In this document: positions 39,604 through 48,915 of the stretch, one piece after another
Numbering within the stretch: the stretch's first letter is position 1
Layout: each line of letters starts with the position of its first letter
Origin: Frankineae bacterium MT45
GTDB lineage: Bacteria > Actinomycetota > Actinomycetes > Mycobacteriales > Jatrophihabitantaceae
Assembly: GCA_900100325.1 (NCBI GenBank)
Contig: LT629697.1
Span: forward strand, 1,240,001 to 1,304,000
DNA: 64,000 bases
Direction of reading: 5' to 3'
Position numbers and translations under genes: made by a program
The notes under the pieces: model-generated
Seen by the model: the letters and a program-made list of their open reading frames with translations, nothing else
Database searches by the model: none
Told to the model about the DNA's origin: nothing

Positions 39604-42600
39604 ATGACCCGCATGCGGCACCGTCGGTACCTGGTTCTCCTGCTCTGCGCCGTGATGGCCGTCACCGGTACAGCGCTCCTCTCAGGTACCGGGGCCGGCG
39701 CCGCCGCGGCCCTCGACCCGCTCGGCCCGCAGGGGATGAACCTGACCCAGGCCTTCACCGTCACCAAGGGCTCGGCCTCGACGGTCATCGCCTACGTCGA
39801 GGGCGGCATCAACTGGCAACTCCCGGAGGCGTCCGGGCTGGCCGACCACATCTACATCAACGCGATGGAGACGCCGGTCCCCTGCGCCGCACTGCCCTGC
39901 CGGCGCATCTACCCGACCACTCCACTCGACGACGACGCCAACCACGACGGCATCATCAACATCCACGACTGGGACAGCGACCCGCGGGTGCACGACAGCA
40001 ACGGCAACGGCTACCTCGACCCCGAGGACCTGATCGCGGCCTTCGACACCGGCGTCCAGGCGACCATGGACCACGACGGCGACGGCTACCCGGGCGACAT
40101 CTCCGGCTACGACTTCTACGACAACCAGCCCGACCCGGCCACCGTCGACGCCACCTACAGCCACTCCGACGATCAGATGCTCAACACCCTCAGCATGTGC
40201 CCGGCCTGCATGATCATGCCGGTGAAGGCTGGCGCCGAAGCGCTGGATGCCACTGACACCCTGGCCAAGGCCTGGCTCTACGCGGCCCAGGCCGGGGCCA
40301 GCGTGGTCACCTCGGTCACCGCCGATCTCGGCTACTCCACCTTCATGCGCCAGACCATCGCCGCGCTGACCAAGCGGGGGGTGGCGATGGTCGAGTCGAG
40401 CAATGACTTCGACTCCACCGACCACCAGGGCGGCATGTACTGGCCGGGCGTAGTGCCCGGCAACGGCGTCGTCGCCGACTCGTCGAATACGAAGTGGATC
40501 CGGGCCGACGAGACGAGCTGGGGCACCCACAACATGTTCTCGGTGGCCGGCCAGGGGAGCACTTCGGCCTCCACTTCGGCGCTCGGCGGCCTCTTCGGCC
40601 TCGTCATGTCCTGGGGGCAGCAGCAGTACGCGGCGGGTCACCTGAGCCAGCCCTTCACCGGCGAGCAGGCGATCCAGGTGCTGCGGGCCACCGCCAAACC
40701 GGTCACCGACACCTCGCTGGCCTGGCCCGGCGCCCCGGGGGACTGGAGCCTGCAGTACGGCTACGGCATCCCGGACATGTACGCCGCGCTGCAGAGCATC
40801 ACCGCCGCCGGTTCAACTGCCCCCGGTTCCGCCGCGGGAACGCTGGCGCCGACGGCCACCATCACCTCGCCGGACTGGTACGCCCTCTTCGACCCGCAGA
40901 CGCAGGCCGGCGTGCCGGTGGCCGGACGCATCCACGCCGCCGCCGGGCAGGGCTGGCAGTACACGCTGGAGATGGGGCTCGGCGCGCAGCCGGCCAGCTT
41001 CACCGCGATCGCCACCGGCACCGGCAGCGGCGACTGGCAAGGAAATCTGGGGAGTCTGAGCACGGCGTCCGTGCCGAAGTCGTTCTGGAACGCCACCTTC
41101 GCCGTCTCTCAGACCAAGGACCTGCCGACGTCTGAGCAGTACGCGGTGACGCTGCGGCTGCGGGTCACCGATACCTCGGGTCGGGTCGGGATGGACCGCC
41201 GGGCGATCAACCTGCACCATGACGCCACCCTGCTCCCCGGCTTCCCGCTGCGCACCTCCTCCAGCGGTGAGAGCCAGCCGGCACTGGTCGACCTGGCCGG
41301 CACCGGCCGCCAGGACCTGATCTTCGGCACCACCGACGGGCAGGTGCAGGCCATCGACCCGGCCACCGGCGCCGAGTTGCCGGGGTGGCCGGTGAGCACC
41401 AAGCCGGTGAGCCTGCTGAGTCCAGAACCGGGGGTCAACCCCGGCGACGAACCGATCCTGGCCGACGTGGCGGTCGGCGACCTCTTCAACACCGGGCATC
41501 AGGACGTCGTCGCCACCACCATTGACGGCTCGGTCTACGCCTGGGACGACCACGGGCAGCTGCTCCCCGGATGGCCGAAGACCCTCGACACCGGTGTCAG
41601 CGCGCCGCCGATTCCCCGCCCGAAGCTCTCCTACTCCCGGCTGCCGGCGAAGGGTGCGGTGGCGGCACCGGTGCTGGTCGACCTCAACGGTGACGGGCAC
41701 CTCGACATCGTTCAGGCCGCCTGGGACGGGCGGCTGCACGCCTGGAACGCCGCCGGTCAGGACCTGCCCGGCTGGCCGGTGAAGGTCGACTTCCCGACCC
41801 CGCCCAGCGTGCCGTCCGGGTACAGCCTGGTGAATGACCAGAAGCTGGACGCAACGCCGGCGGTGGCTTATCTCGACGGACGCGACAAGCCGCCGTCGCT
41901 GGTGATCCGTTCGCAGTACACGATGATCCAGGGCGCTGGTATCCAGCCGCTTGGCTACAGTTTCACCTTTGCTTATAACGCCGATGGCTCGCTGCGGCCC
42001 GGCTGGCCGGTACGGCTGCAGAGCATCATCGAGTTCTACGGATCGGCTCAGGAGTTCATCACCGAGGGCACCTCATCGGTCGCGGCGGCGGACGTGAACA
42101 ACTCGGGCCGGGACTCGGTGGCGGTCAGCCCGGACTTCGGCGTCCCGTTCCTGCTCAACGGCGCCGGTCAGACGACGACGACCTACGCCGCCGCCGGCCC
42201 CGGCCTCGCCCAGTTCTTGGAACCGGGTGGGTTGCAGAACCTGCTCAGCGGTCCCCGCTTCCCGGACGTCCCGGCCGCATTCACCACCTCCGGCGCCTTC
42301 GGCAAACTCCTCGGAGGCCTCAAGTACGCGCAGGCCGAGTCCGGGGCGATATCGCTCGCGCTGTCGGAGTTGGGGAACAACACCGGCAACGGCATCGACG
42401 AGTACGAGAGCGTCTACAACGCCAACGGGGGTGGGACGTCCTTCGGCTACCCGGCGACGCGTCAGGGTCTCGGCTTCCTCAGCTCGCCGATCTTCGTCGA
42501 CACCGATGGCCTCGGACTGGGTGGCGTGATCGAAGGGGGTGACTCGTCGGCGGTGATGGGCTACAACGCGGTCGGCACGCCGGCCGCCGGCTTCCCGAAG

Positions 42601-43053
42601 TTCACCACCGGCTGGAACGTCTTCGCCCCGGCCGCTGGTGACCTCCTCGGCGACGGGCACACCGACATCGTCACCACCACCCGTGAGGGGTACATCTTCG
42701 CGTGGAGCACCTCGGGTAAGGCGTCGGGCAACGATCAGTGGTGGCGCTGGCAGCACGACGAGCGCAACACCGGCAACTACGGGACCGTCACCCGTCCGCC
42801 GGGCGCGGTCCGGTCGCTGAGCTGGTCGCCCGGCGCGACCACCGCCTCCTTCCTGGCGCCCGGTTCGACCTGGTACGCGGGCACCCCGGCGGCCTACCTG
42901 GTCACCGCGCAACCGTCGGGGGTGACGACCCGGGTCAGCGCGACGGTGGCCGCCGGTTCGACCCAGCGGGTTGCAGTGCCGAAGGGCTCCACGGCGGTGA
43001 GCATCCAGGCGGTGAATGCGGCCGGTCTCCTCGGGTTGCCGGCCGCTGGGTGA
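39604..43053 (+). CDS. Large secreted subtilase-like protein with EF-hand loops and FG-GAP beta-propeller
   Basis: A 1149-aa exoprotein with signal peptide (YLVLLLCAVMAVTGTALL). Residues about 55-400 follow the S8 peptidase fold: TVIAYVEGGINW at the Asp position (E66 where Asp is expected), H187 in TYSHSDDQM, oxyanion Asn in VESSNDFD, and S321 in GSTSASTSALGG. Between the first two sites are two calcium-type loops (DANHDGIINIHD and DSNGNGYLDPED). The C-terminal half has repeated FG-GAP/VCBS blades such as VDLNGDGHLDIV and repeated LPGWP turns. It may be a protease with an altered triad or an inactive binding protein. Confidence 0.82.
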   Translation: MTRMRHRRYLVLLLCAVMAVTGTALLSGTGAGAAAALDPLGPQGMNLTQAFTVTKGSASTVIAYVEGGINWQLPEASGLADHIYINAMETPVPCAALPCRRIYPTTPLDDDANHDGIINIHDWDSDPRVHDSNGNGYLDPEDLIAAFDTGVQATMDHDGDGYPGDISGYDFYDNQPDPATVDATYSHSDDQMLNTLSMCPACMIMPVKAGAEALDATDTLAKAWLYAAQAGASVVTSVTADLGYSTFMRQTIAALTKRGVAMVESSNDFDSTDHQGGMYWPGVVPGNGVVADSSNTKWIRADETSWGTHNMFSVAGQGSTSASTSALGGLFGLVMSWGQQQYAAGHLSQPFTGEQAIQVLRATAKPVTDTSLAWPGAPGDWSLQYGYGIPDMYAALQSITAAGSTAPGSAAGTLAPTATITSPDWYALFDPQTQAGVPVAGRIHAAAGQGWQYTLEMGLGAQPASFTAIATGTGSGDWQGNLGSLSTASVPKSFWNATFAVSQTKDLPTSEQYAVTLRLRVTDTSGRVGMDRRAINLHHDATLLPGFPLRTSSSGESQPALVDLAGTGRQDLIFGTTDGQVQAIDPATGAELPGWPVSTKPVSLLSPEPGVNPGDEPILADVAVGDLFNTGHQDVVATTIDGSVYAWDDHGQLLPGWPKTLDTGVSAPPIPRPKLSYSRLPAKGAVAAPVLVDLNGDGHLDIVQAAWDGRLHAWNAAGQDLPGWPVKVDFPTPPSVPSGYSLVNDQKLDATPAVAYLDGRDKPPSLVIRSQYTMIQGAGIQPLGYSFTFAYNADGSLRPGWPVRLQSIIEFYGSAQEFITEGTSSVAAADVNNSGRDSVAVSPDFGVPFLLNGAGQTTTTYAAAGPGLAQFLEPGGLQNLLSGPRFPDVPAAFTTSGAFGKLLGGLKYAQAESGAISLALSELGNNTGNGIDEYESVYNANGGGTSFGYPATRQGLGFLSSPIFVDTDGLGLGGVIEGGDSSAVMGYNAVGTPAAGFPKFTTGWNVFAPAAGDLLGDGHTDIVTTTREGYIFAWSTSGKASGNDQWWRWQHDERNTGNYGTVTRPPGAVRSLSWSPGATTASFLAPGSTWYAGTPAAYLVTAQPSGVTTRVSATVAAGSTQRVAVPKGSTAVSIQAVNAAGLLGLPAAG

Positions 43054-43110
43054 CGGCGGGGTGACCGGTAGACGAGCGACGGAAGAACGGCGGCTGGCGA
43101 CCCGCTGAGA

Positions 43111-43139
43111 CTACGTCGCGGTAACTTACGGTCGCGTAG
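43111..43139 (+). promoter_or_regulatory. Imperfect palindrome upstream of the desaturase gene
   Basis: CTACGTCGCGGTAA, one base, then TTACGGTCGCGTAG, matching as an inverted repeat at 10 of 14 positions. TAATGT at 43150-43155 could be the -10, which would put the palindrome over the -35. A likely repressor site; the protein is unknown. Confidence 0.45.
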
Positions 43140-43210
43140 GTAATTGCGCTAATGTTCGTGGCACCTCCACCCGATCAGGTAGGGAACACGGGCGTACGAA
43201 GGGCATTGCA

Positions 43211-44230
43211 GTGACGATCATCGACGACATCTCAGTCGATCCGCCTGAGGGCGGTACCCCTGGAACCGCCGGAACGCCTGGAGCCCCGACCGCGGCCGCC
43301 GTCGAAACGTCGAAGAGGCCGGCCCCCAAGCCGGTCTTCGAGGGGGAGAAGCGCAGCTACGAGCAGGCGATTCTCTACGCGCTGGTCATCATCCCGTTCA
43401 TCGCACTGGTCGCAGCGGTACCGGTGGCCTGGGGGTGGGGCCTCGGCTGGAGTGACATCACGCTGGCCCTGATCTTCTACGTCATCTCCGGTCTCGGCAT
43501 CACCGTCGGTTACCACCGTTACTTCACGCACGCCTCCTTCAAGGCCAACCGCCCGCTGCGGATCGCGCTGGCGATCGCCGGGAGCCTGGCCATCGAGGGA
43601 CCGGTCATCCGCTGGGTCGCCGACCACCGCCGCCATCACGCGTTCAGCGACAAGGAGGGTGACCCGCACTCGCCGTGGCGCTACGGGGAGACTGTCCCGG
43701 CGCTGCTCAAGGGCAACTTCTTCGCCCACATCGGCTGGCTCTTCGATGTCGAGCACACCAACCGCGACAAGTACACGCCCGACCTGATGCGCGACAAGGA
43801 CATCCGCCGCATCGACACGCTCTTCCCGCTCTGGGTCGCTGTCTCGCTGCTGCTGCCGGCACTCCTCGGCGGCCTCCTCACCTGGTCGCTGGCCGGAGCG
43901 GTGAGTGCCTTCTTCTGGGCCTCGCTGGTGCGCATCTGCGTGCTGCACCACGTCACCTGGTCGATCAACTCGGTCTGCCACACCATCGGTGAGCGCCCCT
44001 TCAGCTCCCGCGACAAGAGTGCGAACTTCTGGCCGCTGGCCATCCTGAGCTTCGGCGAGAGCTGGCACAACCTGCACCACGCCGATCCGACTGCGGCCCG
44101 CCACGGCGTGCTCCGCGGTCAGATCGACGAATCGGCCCGGGTTATCTGGCTATTCGAGAAACTGGGTTGGGCCACCGACGTCCGGTGGAGTTCATCGGAA
44201 CGGGTCGAGAAGCTCCGCGCGTCGGCCTAG
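43211..44230 (+). CDS. Acyl-CoA (delta-9 type) fatty acid desaturase
   Basis: Integral-membrane di-iron desaturase of 339 aa that would introduce a double bond into acyl-CoA or acyl-lipid. The three histidine boxes are HRYFTH, HRRHH and HNLHH, separated by two pairs of membrane helices. The N-terminal 40 residues are Pro/Ala-rich and may be cytoplasmic. GTG start. It probably adjusts membrane fluidity. It converges on the Drr operon with only 29 bases between stops. Confidence 0.93.
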   Translation: MTIIDDISVDPPEGGTPGTAGTPGAPTAAAVETSKRPAPKPVFEGEKRSYEQAILYALVIIPFIALVAAVPVAWGWGLGWSDITLALIFYVISGLGITVGYHRYFTHASFKANRPLRIALAIAGSLAIEGPVIRWVADHRRHHAFSDKEGDPHSPWRYGETVPALLKGNFFAHIGWLFDVEHTNRDKYTPDLMRDKDIRRIDTLFPLWVAVSLLLPALLGGLLTWSLAGAVSAFFWASLVRICVLHHVTWSINSVCHTIGERPFSSRDKSANFWPLAILSFGESWHNLHHADPTAARHGVLRGQIDESARVIWLFEKLGWATDVRWSSSERVEKLRASA

Positions 44231-44259
44231 CTCAACCGGGTTGTGAAGTCGACGGTCGG

Positions 44260-45105
44260 TCAGGTCGCCGGTTCACGATCGAAGAGGCGCTTGGACCAGA
44301 GGTAGCCGACTAGCGCGATCAGTGCCGACCAGGCCAGCGCGATCCACCCGTGATCTCCGAGGGGCTTGGCCATCACGAGGTCCCGCAGGGTCTCGATGAT
44401 CGGCGTGAAGGGCTGGTACTCGGCGAACCAGCGCAGGCCGGCCGGCATCGAGTCGGTCGGCACGAAGCCGCTGCTCAGGAAGGGCAGCAGCACCAGGGGC
44501 ATCGGCAGGTTGCTAGCCGTCTCGACGCTCTTGCTCACCTGGCCGAGGGCGACGGCCAGCCAGATAAGGGCGAACGTGACGAGCAGTAGGAAGCCGGCGG
44601 CGCCCAGCCATCCGACTACTCCAGCGGCGGGACGGAACCCGACCAGCAGCGCCACGCCGATCACGACCACGAGACTGATGGCCGTCTGAATGAGGCTCCC
44701 CAGTACGTGTCCGGAGAGCACCGAGACCCGGGCGATGTGCATCGTGCGAAAGCGCGCGACGATGCCCTCAGTCATATCCATCGCCACCGAGATCGCCGTT
44801 CCCTGCACGGTGGCCGCCACCGTCATCAGGATGATCGCGGGCGTGACGTAGTTGGCGTACTGGGCCCGTGGGCTGCCGCCGACTCCGGCGCTGGCGCCGA
44901 GGCCGGCCCCTAGAGTCCCGCCGAAGACGTAGACGAAGAGCAGCAGGAAGACGATCGGCATCCCGACCAGCAGCACGGTCATCGACGGGTAGCGCAGCAT
45001 CCGCTTCACATTGCGGCGCAGCATCGTCGTCGAGTCCCGAAACGGGTAGATGCGCAGGTCGGGCCGGGCTGCCCGGGCGGGCTGCGCGATGGTGCTCAGG
45101 CTCAT
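44260..45105 (-). CDS. ABC-2 type permease, DrrB family
   Basis: A 281-aa membrane protein with six predicted helices (for example ILLVIGM-like runs VLLVGMPIVFLLLFVYVFGG and AISLVVVIGVALLVGF). FRTMHIARVSVLSGHVLGSL and LVLLPFLSSGFVPTDSMP are typical of daunorubicin-resistance-type exporters. The start overlaps the ATPase stop by four bases. It is probably a drug or lipid exporter; the substrate is unknown. Confidence 0.9.
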   Translation of the reverse strand: MSLSTIAQPARAARPDLRIYPFRDSTTMLRRNVKRMLRYPSMTVLLVGMPIVFLLLFVYVFGGTLGAGLGASAGVGGSPRAQYANYVTPAIILMTVAATVQGTAISVAMDMTEGIVARFRTMHIARVSVLSGHVLGSLIQTAISLVVVIGVALLVGFRPAAGVVGWLGAAGFLLLVTFALIWLAVALGQVSKSVETASNLPMPLVLLPFLSSGFVPTDSMPAGLRWFAEYQPFTPIIETLRDLVMAKPLGDHGWIALAWSALIALVGYLWSKRLFDREPAT

Positions 45106-46058
45106 GGCGAGGTCACTTTCTGGTTGGAATTGCCGGTAAGGGCAAGAAAGACGTCGTCGAGATCGGGCGTATGCACTGATAGTTCGGCCACCGGGATGGC
45201 CCGTTCGTCGAGTCGGCCGATTAGCTCCTTCAGCGATGAGAGGCTCCCGTCGCTGGGTACCCGCAGCGCCAGGGCATCGCCCTCCCGCGTCACCACCGGC
45301 AGCGCGCCGACGGCCCGGTCGAGCTCACTCTGATCCGTGAATTGCAGGCGAATGTGCCCGCCCGGGATATGGCGCTTGAGCTCCGCGGCGGTGCCGCTGG
45401 CCACGATCCGGCCCTGCTCCAGGACGGCGATCTGATCGGCCAGCTCGTCGGCCTCCTCCAGATACTGGGTGGTGAGGAAGATGCTGACGCCGGTGGCGAC
45501 CAGGTCGCGGACGATCCGCCACATATCGCGGCGCCCGCGCGGATCCAGCCCGGTGGTCGGTTCGTCGAGGAAGATCACCCGCGGGTCGCCGACCAGCGTC
45601 ATCGCCAGGTCGAGTCGGCGCCGCATCCCGCCGGAGTACGTCGCGGCCGGCTTCTTCGCCGCCTCGCCGAGATCGAACTGCTCGAGGAGCCGGGCCGTGC
45701 GCAGGCCCCGCTCCGACTTGTCGAGGTGGTGCAGGTCAGCCATCAGCAGCAGGTTCTCCGCACCCGTCAGCAGGTTGTCCACCGCCGAGAACTGGCCGGT
45801 GACGCCGATGGCCGCGCGTACCGCCTCCGGTTCGTCACGCACGTCGTACCCGGCGACCCGGGCCGACCCGGAGCTCGCCGGAATCAACGTCGTGAGGATC
45901 TTCACCGTGGTCGTCTTCCCGGCGCCGTTCGCGCCGAGGAGTGCGAAGACCGACCCGCTCGGCACCTGCAGGTCTACCCCGTCGAGCACAACCTGCTCGC
46001 CGAAGCACTTGCGCAGTCCGGTCGCGGTGATCGCCGGCGGTGAGGCGTCGGAGTTCAT
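45102..46058 (-). CDS. ABC transporter ATP-binding protein, DrrA family
   Basis: A 318-aa ATPase with Walker A LGANGAGKTTTVKIL, signature TYSGGMRRRLDLAMTL and Walker B VIFLDEPTTGLDPRGRRD. The C-terminal extension (IPVAELSVHTPDLDDVFLAL) is the DrrA regulatory tail. It overlaps the permease downstream and the DUF4097 gene upstream by four bases each, so all three are one transcriptional unit. Confidence 0.93.
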   Translation of the reverse strand: MNSDASPPAITATGLRKCFGEQVVLDGVDLQVPSGSVFALLGANGAGKTTTVKILTTLIPASSGSARVAGYDVRDEPEAVRAAIGVTGQFSAVDNLLTGAENLLLMADLHHLDKSERGLRTARLLEQFDLGEAAKKPAATYSGGMRRRLDLAMTLVGDPRVIFLDEPTTGLDPRGRRDMWRIVRDLVATGVSIFLTTQYLEEADELADQIAVLEQGRIVASGTAAELKRHIPGGHIRLQFTDQSELDRAVGALPVVTREGDALALRVPSDGSLSSLKELIGRLDERAIPVAELSVHTPDLDDVFLALTGNSNQKVTSP

Positions 46059-46954
46059 TGGGTCACCTCGCCACCGACGCCGCCGCCAACCGAGGAGGCC
46101 GGACGCGGGATGGCCCGGCGAATGATGATGTCTCCGTAGGACGTGCGCCCGCGCACCTCCACCGTCTCGTCATTCTCACCAGGCTGGCCAGCCGATTCGA
46201 GCAGGTTCTGCATGCGCCCGAAGGAGGTATTCAGCTGCAGCCAGGCGGCGGTTCCCTCAGCGATACCGACCTCCAGGTCGCCCTTCGCGGTGGCCAGCGA
46301 GACCGACCCACGGACGAGTTCACCGACCCGGATGCCGCCGTTCGCCGTCTTCGCCTCGATTCCCGCGCCGGCGTGGTCAACACTGATGCGCCCGTTGGCC
46401 GAACGCACCCGCAGTTCGCCGGATACCTCATTCACTTCGGTATCGCCGTTGGAGTTCTTCACCGTTGCGGTGCCGCTGATCGTGCCGAGTTCCACCTTTC
46501 CCGTGCCGGTTGAGATCTCCGCGTCACCGGCGACCTCAGCGGCGGTGATGTTGCCGATCGAGGTCTCCAGTCGCAGCGAACCGGTGCGTTCGACGCGGAG
46601 GTTGCCGAGGGACGTCTTGAGGGTGCAGTCGCCGAGACGGCCGGTGCTGTGCAGATCACCGATCTGCATGGTGGCGGCGACCTGAGAACCGGCCGGGAGC
46701 TCGATCGTGACGTCGACCGACTTGCTTTTGTGCGAGAAATCGAAGACCCGCGACTTCGGACCGGCGATCCGCAGGGCGCCGTCGCTGTAGTCGACGCGGA
46801 CCTGCTGAGCCGCCCGGACATCGGAGTCATCGGCGCGGTTGCTCGGGCTGACCTCGACGGCGGTGTCGCCGCGGTCGCCGGCGGCGATACGTAGGTTGGC
46901 GACGCTGAGGTCGATCGTCACCGAGATGGGTGCTGGTGTCTGGTAGGTAGGCAT
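46055..46954 (-). CDS. DUF4097 'toastrack' beta-helix protein
   Basis: A 299-aa protein made of short beta repeats (for example VTIELPAGSQVAATMQIGDL, RVERTGSLRLETSIGNITA, KVELGTISGTATVKNSNGD and RISVDHAGAGIEAKTANGG), the DUF4097/DUF4098 fold found in LiaX-, PspC- and LiaF-linked envelope-stress proteins. No signal peptide or helix is visible, so it appears cytoplasmic. It is coupled by a four-base overlap to the Drr-type exporter and follows an RHH regulator gene. It may sense or scaffold the exporter; this is inference. Confidence 0.88.
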   Translation of the reverse strand: MPTYQTPAPISVTIDLSVANLRIAAGDRGDTAVEVSPSNRADDSDVRAAQQVRVDYSDGALRIAGPKSRVFDFSHKSKSVDVTIELPAGSQVAATMQIGDLHSTGRLGDCTLKTSLGNLRVERTGSLRLETSIGNITAAEVAGDAEISTGTGKVELGTISGTATVKNSNGDTEVNEVSGELRVRSANGRISVDHAGAGIEAKTANGGIRVGELVRGSVSLATAKGDLEVGIAEGTAAWLQLNTSFGRMQNLLESAGQPGENDETVEVRGRTSYGDIIIRRAIPRPASSVGGGVGGEVTQ

Positions 46955-47002
46955 TGCTCTCTCCCTGATCGTCTGATGTGAGGTGGGGTCTGGTGGGCGG
47001 GG

Positions 47003-47521
47003 TTAGCGAACCCAGCCGGTGAAGCCCTGCTTGCTGCGCCGGCCGCTGACCGGCCCCTCGGCGCGCTGATCGCCGCGCTGCAGGGCGTTGGCGGCGGCGC
47101 GGACGAGCCAGGCGTTCACCGACCGCCCTTCCTTGGTCGCCGCCTCCTCGACCGCGCTCTTCAGCTGCTCGGGGAGGCGGACGTTGATGCGAGCCGCCGG
47201 GCCGTCCTCGCTGATCAGCAGGTCGCTGTCGGCATCGCCGCTGGCCGTGGCCTGGGTGGAGGGTTCGGCGCTCTCGCTCGGTGGCAGGGCGACGACGAAG
47301 TTCGGATCGCGGCCCCTCAGCCGCAGCTCGACCGAGCCCGGTGCGAGCTCCCGGGAGATCTCGTCGGCCGCCGCTGAGAGCGCGTCCAGCAGGGTCATCC
47401 GGATCGCCGATTCGAGCGGCCCGGTGAGGCGTTCGACGAGCGCGCGGGCGTCGTCGCCGCCGGCTTCGGCGAGGGTCGCGAACTCGCGCCCAAGGTTGTT
47501 CACATAGCTTGTCAGGTTCAT
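47003..47521 (-). CDS. Ribbon-helix-helix (Arc/HicB-like) regulator heading the toastrack/ABC operon
   Basis: A 172-aa protein. The N-terminal 80 residues are helical with no recognised motif; the middle is Ser/Asp-rich. The C-terminal part, ARINVRLPEQLKSAVEEAA followed by REGRSVN-like AWLVRAAANAL, is an RHH DNA-binding fold. The start MNLTSYVNNLG is chosen because the DNA immediately before it is a palindromic operator. It is first in the operon with DUF4097 and the exporter and lies 49 bases before DUF4097. Probably an autorepressor; HicB-like antitoxin is less likely because no toxin gene is next to it. Confidence 0.85.
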   Translation of the reverse strand: MNLTSYVNNLGREFATLAEAGGDDARALVERLTGPLESAIRMTLLDALSAAADEISRELAPGSVELRLRGRDPNFVVALPPSESAEPSTQATASGDADSDLLISEDGPAARINVRLPEQLKSAVEEAATKEGRSVNAWLVRAAANALQRGDQRAEGPVSGRRSKQGFTGWVR

Positions 47522-47568
47522 GGTGCCAGTTTGGCACCATGATGGCACATCGTCAAGCCATTTTGGCT
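47521..47568 (-). promoter_or_regulatory. Cluster of TGGC palindromes, likely operator of the RHH-toastrack-ABC operon
   Basis: TGGTGCCA GTT TGGCACCA (47521-47539) is perfectly symmetric and touches the start codon of the RHH gene. A further TGGCAC half-site follows at 47543-47548, and AGCCA TTT TGGCT (47556-47568) is a second small palindrome reaching the kynU stop. Arrays of short inverted half-sites next to their own gene are usual for RHH repressors. Confidence 0.6.
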
Positions 47569-48818
47569 CAGACGGGTGAGTCGCCCTCTTTCTGGAGCAA
47601 TTGACGCAGGATCGCCATGGCATCCCAGACGTCGGTGTAGCTCAGGGTCAGCGGTGTGAAACCGAGGCGGAGCAGATCCGGCGCCCGGAAATCGCCCATC
47701 ACCCCTCGATCGATGAGCTCCTGCATCACCCGAAGCGCGTCCGGGATGCGCAGGGCGACCTGGGATCCGCGCCGGTGATGCTCTCGCGGCGTCATCACCT
47801 CGACGCCGAAGCCGGCCAGCTCGCGGTCGGCATAGTCGATCACCAGATCCGTCATGGCCAGCGACTTGCGCCGCACCTCAGTCAGCGAGACGCCCTCCCA
47901 GACGTCGAGAGCACTGGCTAGCGCCTGCATGGAGAGCACCGGCGGGGTGCCGATCCGCAGCCGCTCGATCCCTGGGGCGGGAGCGAACGACGGCGCCAGC
48001 GAGAAGGGGTCGCGGTGGCCGTGCCAACCGGTGATCGGCAGGTCGATGTCGCTCTGGTGACGTTCGGCGACGTAGGCCCAGGCCGGTGCCCCCGGGCCAC
48101 CGTTGAGGTACTTGTACGAGCAGCCGACGGCCAGATCCGCGCCGAGTTCGTCGAGTCCGATCTCCAGTGCGCCGGCCGCATGGCAGAGGTCCCAGAGCAC
48201 CACCGCGCCGGCCTGATGGGCGGCGGCGGTGATCGCTGCGGTGTCGAAGAGTTCGCCGCTGCGGTAGTCGACGACGCTGTAGGCCACCACGGCGGTGTCA
48301 CCGTCGGGGACGAAGTCGCCTGGGGCCACGCGCAGCAGCCGCAGTCCGAGGAGGCGGGCCACAGATTCGGCGATGTACGTGTCGGTCGGGAAGTTGGCAT
48401 CGTCGATGACGAGCGTGCCGCGCTGCGGGCGCAGCCGGGCAGCGGCAACCATCAGCTGGAAGAGTTGGACGCTCGTCGAGTCACCGCACATCACCTGACC
48501 GGCCGCGGCGCCGATGAGGGCGCCGATCCGGTCGCCGACCAACGCCGGTAGCGCCCACCAGCCCTGCGATCCGACCTGCTCCTGCTCGGACTGCCCCTCC
48601 CGCGAGCCGCCGGTCGGCCCCCAGGAGGTGATGAGGTCCGCCCCCCACTGCCGGGTGACGGCGTCGGCGACGGCGCCCGGGGTGGCGGCTGGAAGTGCCC
48701 CCAGGGAGTTGCCGTCCAGGTAGATGAGGCCGGCCGGCAGGGCAAACTTCGCGCGTACCGCGGCGAGCGGATCCGCCGCGTCGGCGGCCGCCGCCTCGTC
48801 GCGGGTCTGGATGCTCAT
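47568..48818 (-). CDS. kynU: Kynureninase
   Basis: PLP hydrolase that cleaves kynurenine or 3-hydroxykynurenine to anthranilate (or its hydroxy form) and alanine. The 416-aa protein has IYLDGNSLG near the start, the PLP-phosphate region GDSTSVQLFQLM, the ring-stacking region WDLCHAAGALEIGLDELG, and the PLP lysine K236 in CSYKYLNGGPGAPA. No other kynurenine-pathway gene is in the window. Possible supplier of anthranilate for a secondary metabolite or of Trp catabolism. Confidence 0.94.
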   Translation of the reverse strand: MSIQTRDEAAAADAADPLAAVRAKFALPAGLIYLDGNSLGALPAATPGAVADAVTRQWGADLITSWGPTGGSREGQSEQEQVGSQGWWALPALVGDRIGALIGAAAGQVMCGDSTSVQLFQLMVAAARLRPQRGTLVIDDANFPTDTYIAESVARLLGLRLLRVAPGDFVPDGDTAVVAYSVVDYRSGELFDTAAITAAAHQAGAVVLWDLCHAAGALEIGLDELGADLAVGCSYKYLNGGPGAPAWAYVAERHQSDIDLPITGWHGHRDPFSLAPSFAPAPGIERLRIGTPPVLSMQALASALDVWEGVSLTEVRRKSLAMTDLVIDYADRELAGFGVEVMTPREHHRRGSQVALRIPDALRVMQELIDRGVMGDFRAPDLLRLGFTPLTLSYTDVWDAMAILRQLLQKEGDSPV

Positions 48819-48915
48819 CGGGAGCCGGATCGGGGTGGGGTCAGCGGCGTCATGGCCCCCATCATCGCGCAGACCGATCCGCAGGCCATGATGGAGCGTG
48901 ACATGAGTGGAAAAT

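Noticed and set aside
47003-47521. HicB-type antitoxin of a toxin-antitoxin pair
   Set aside because: The RHH fold is compatible but no small toxin gene is adjacent, and the gene is coupled to an exporter operon.
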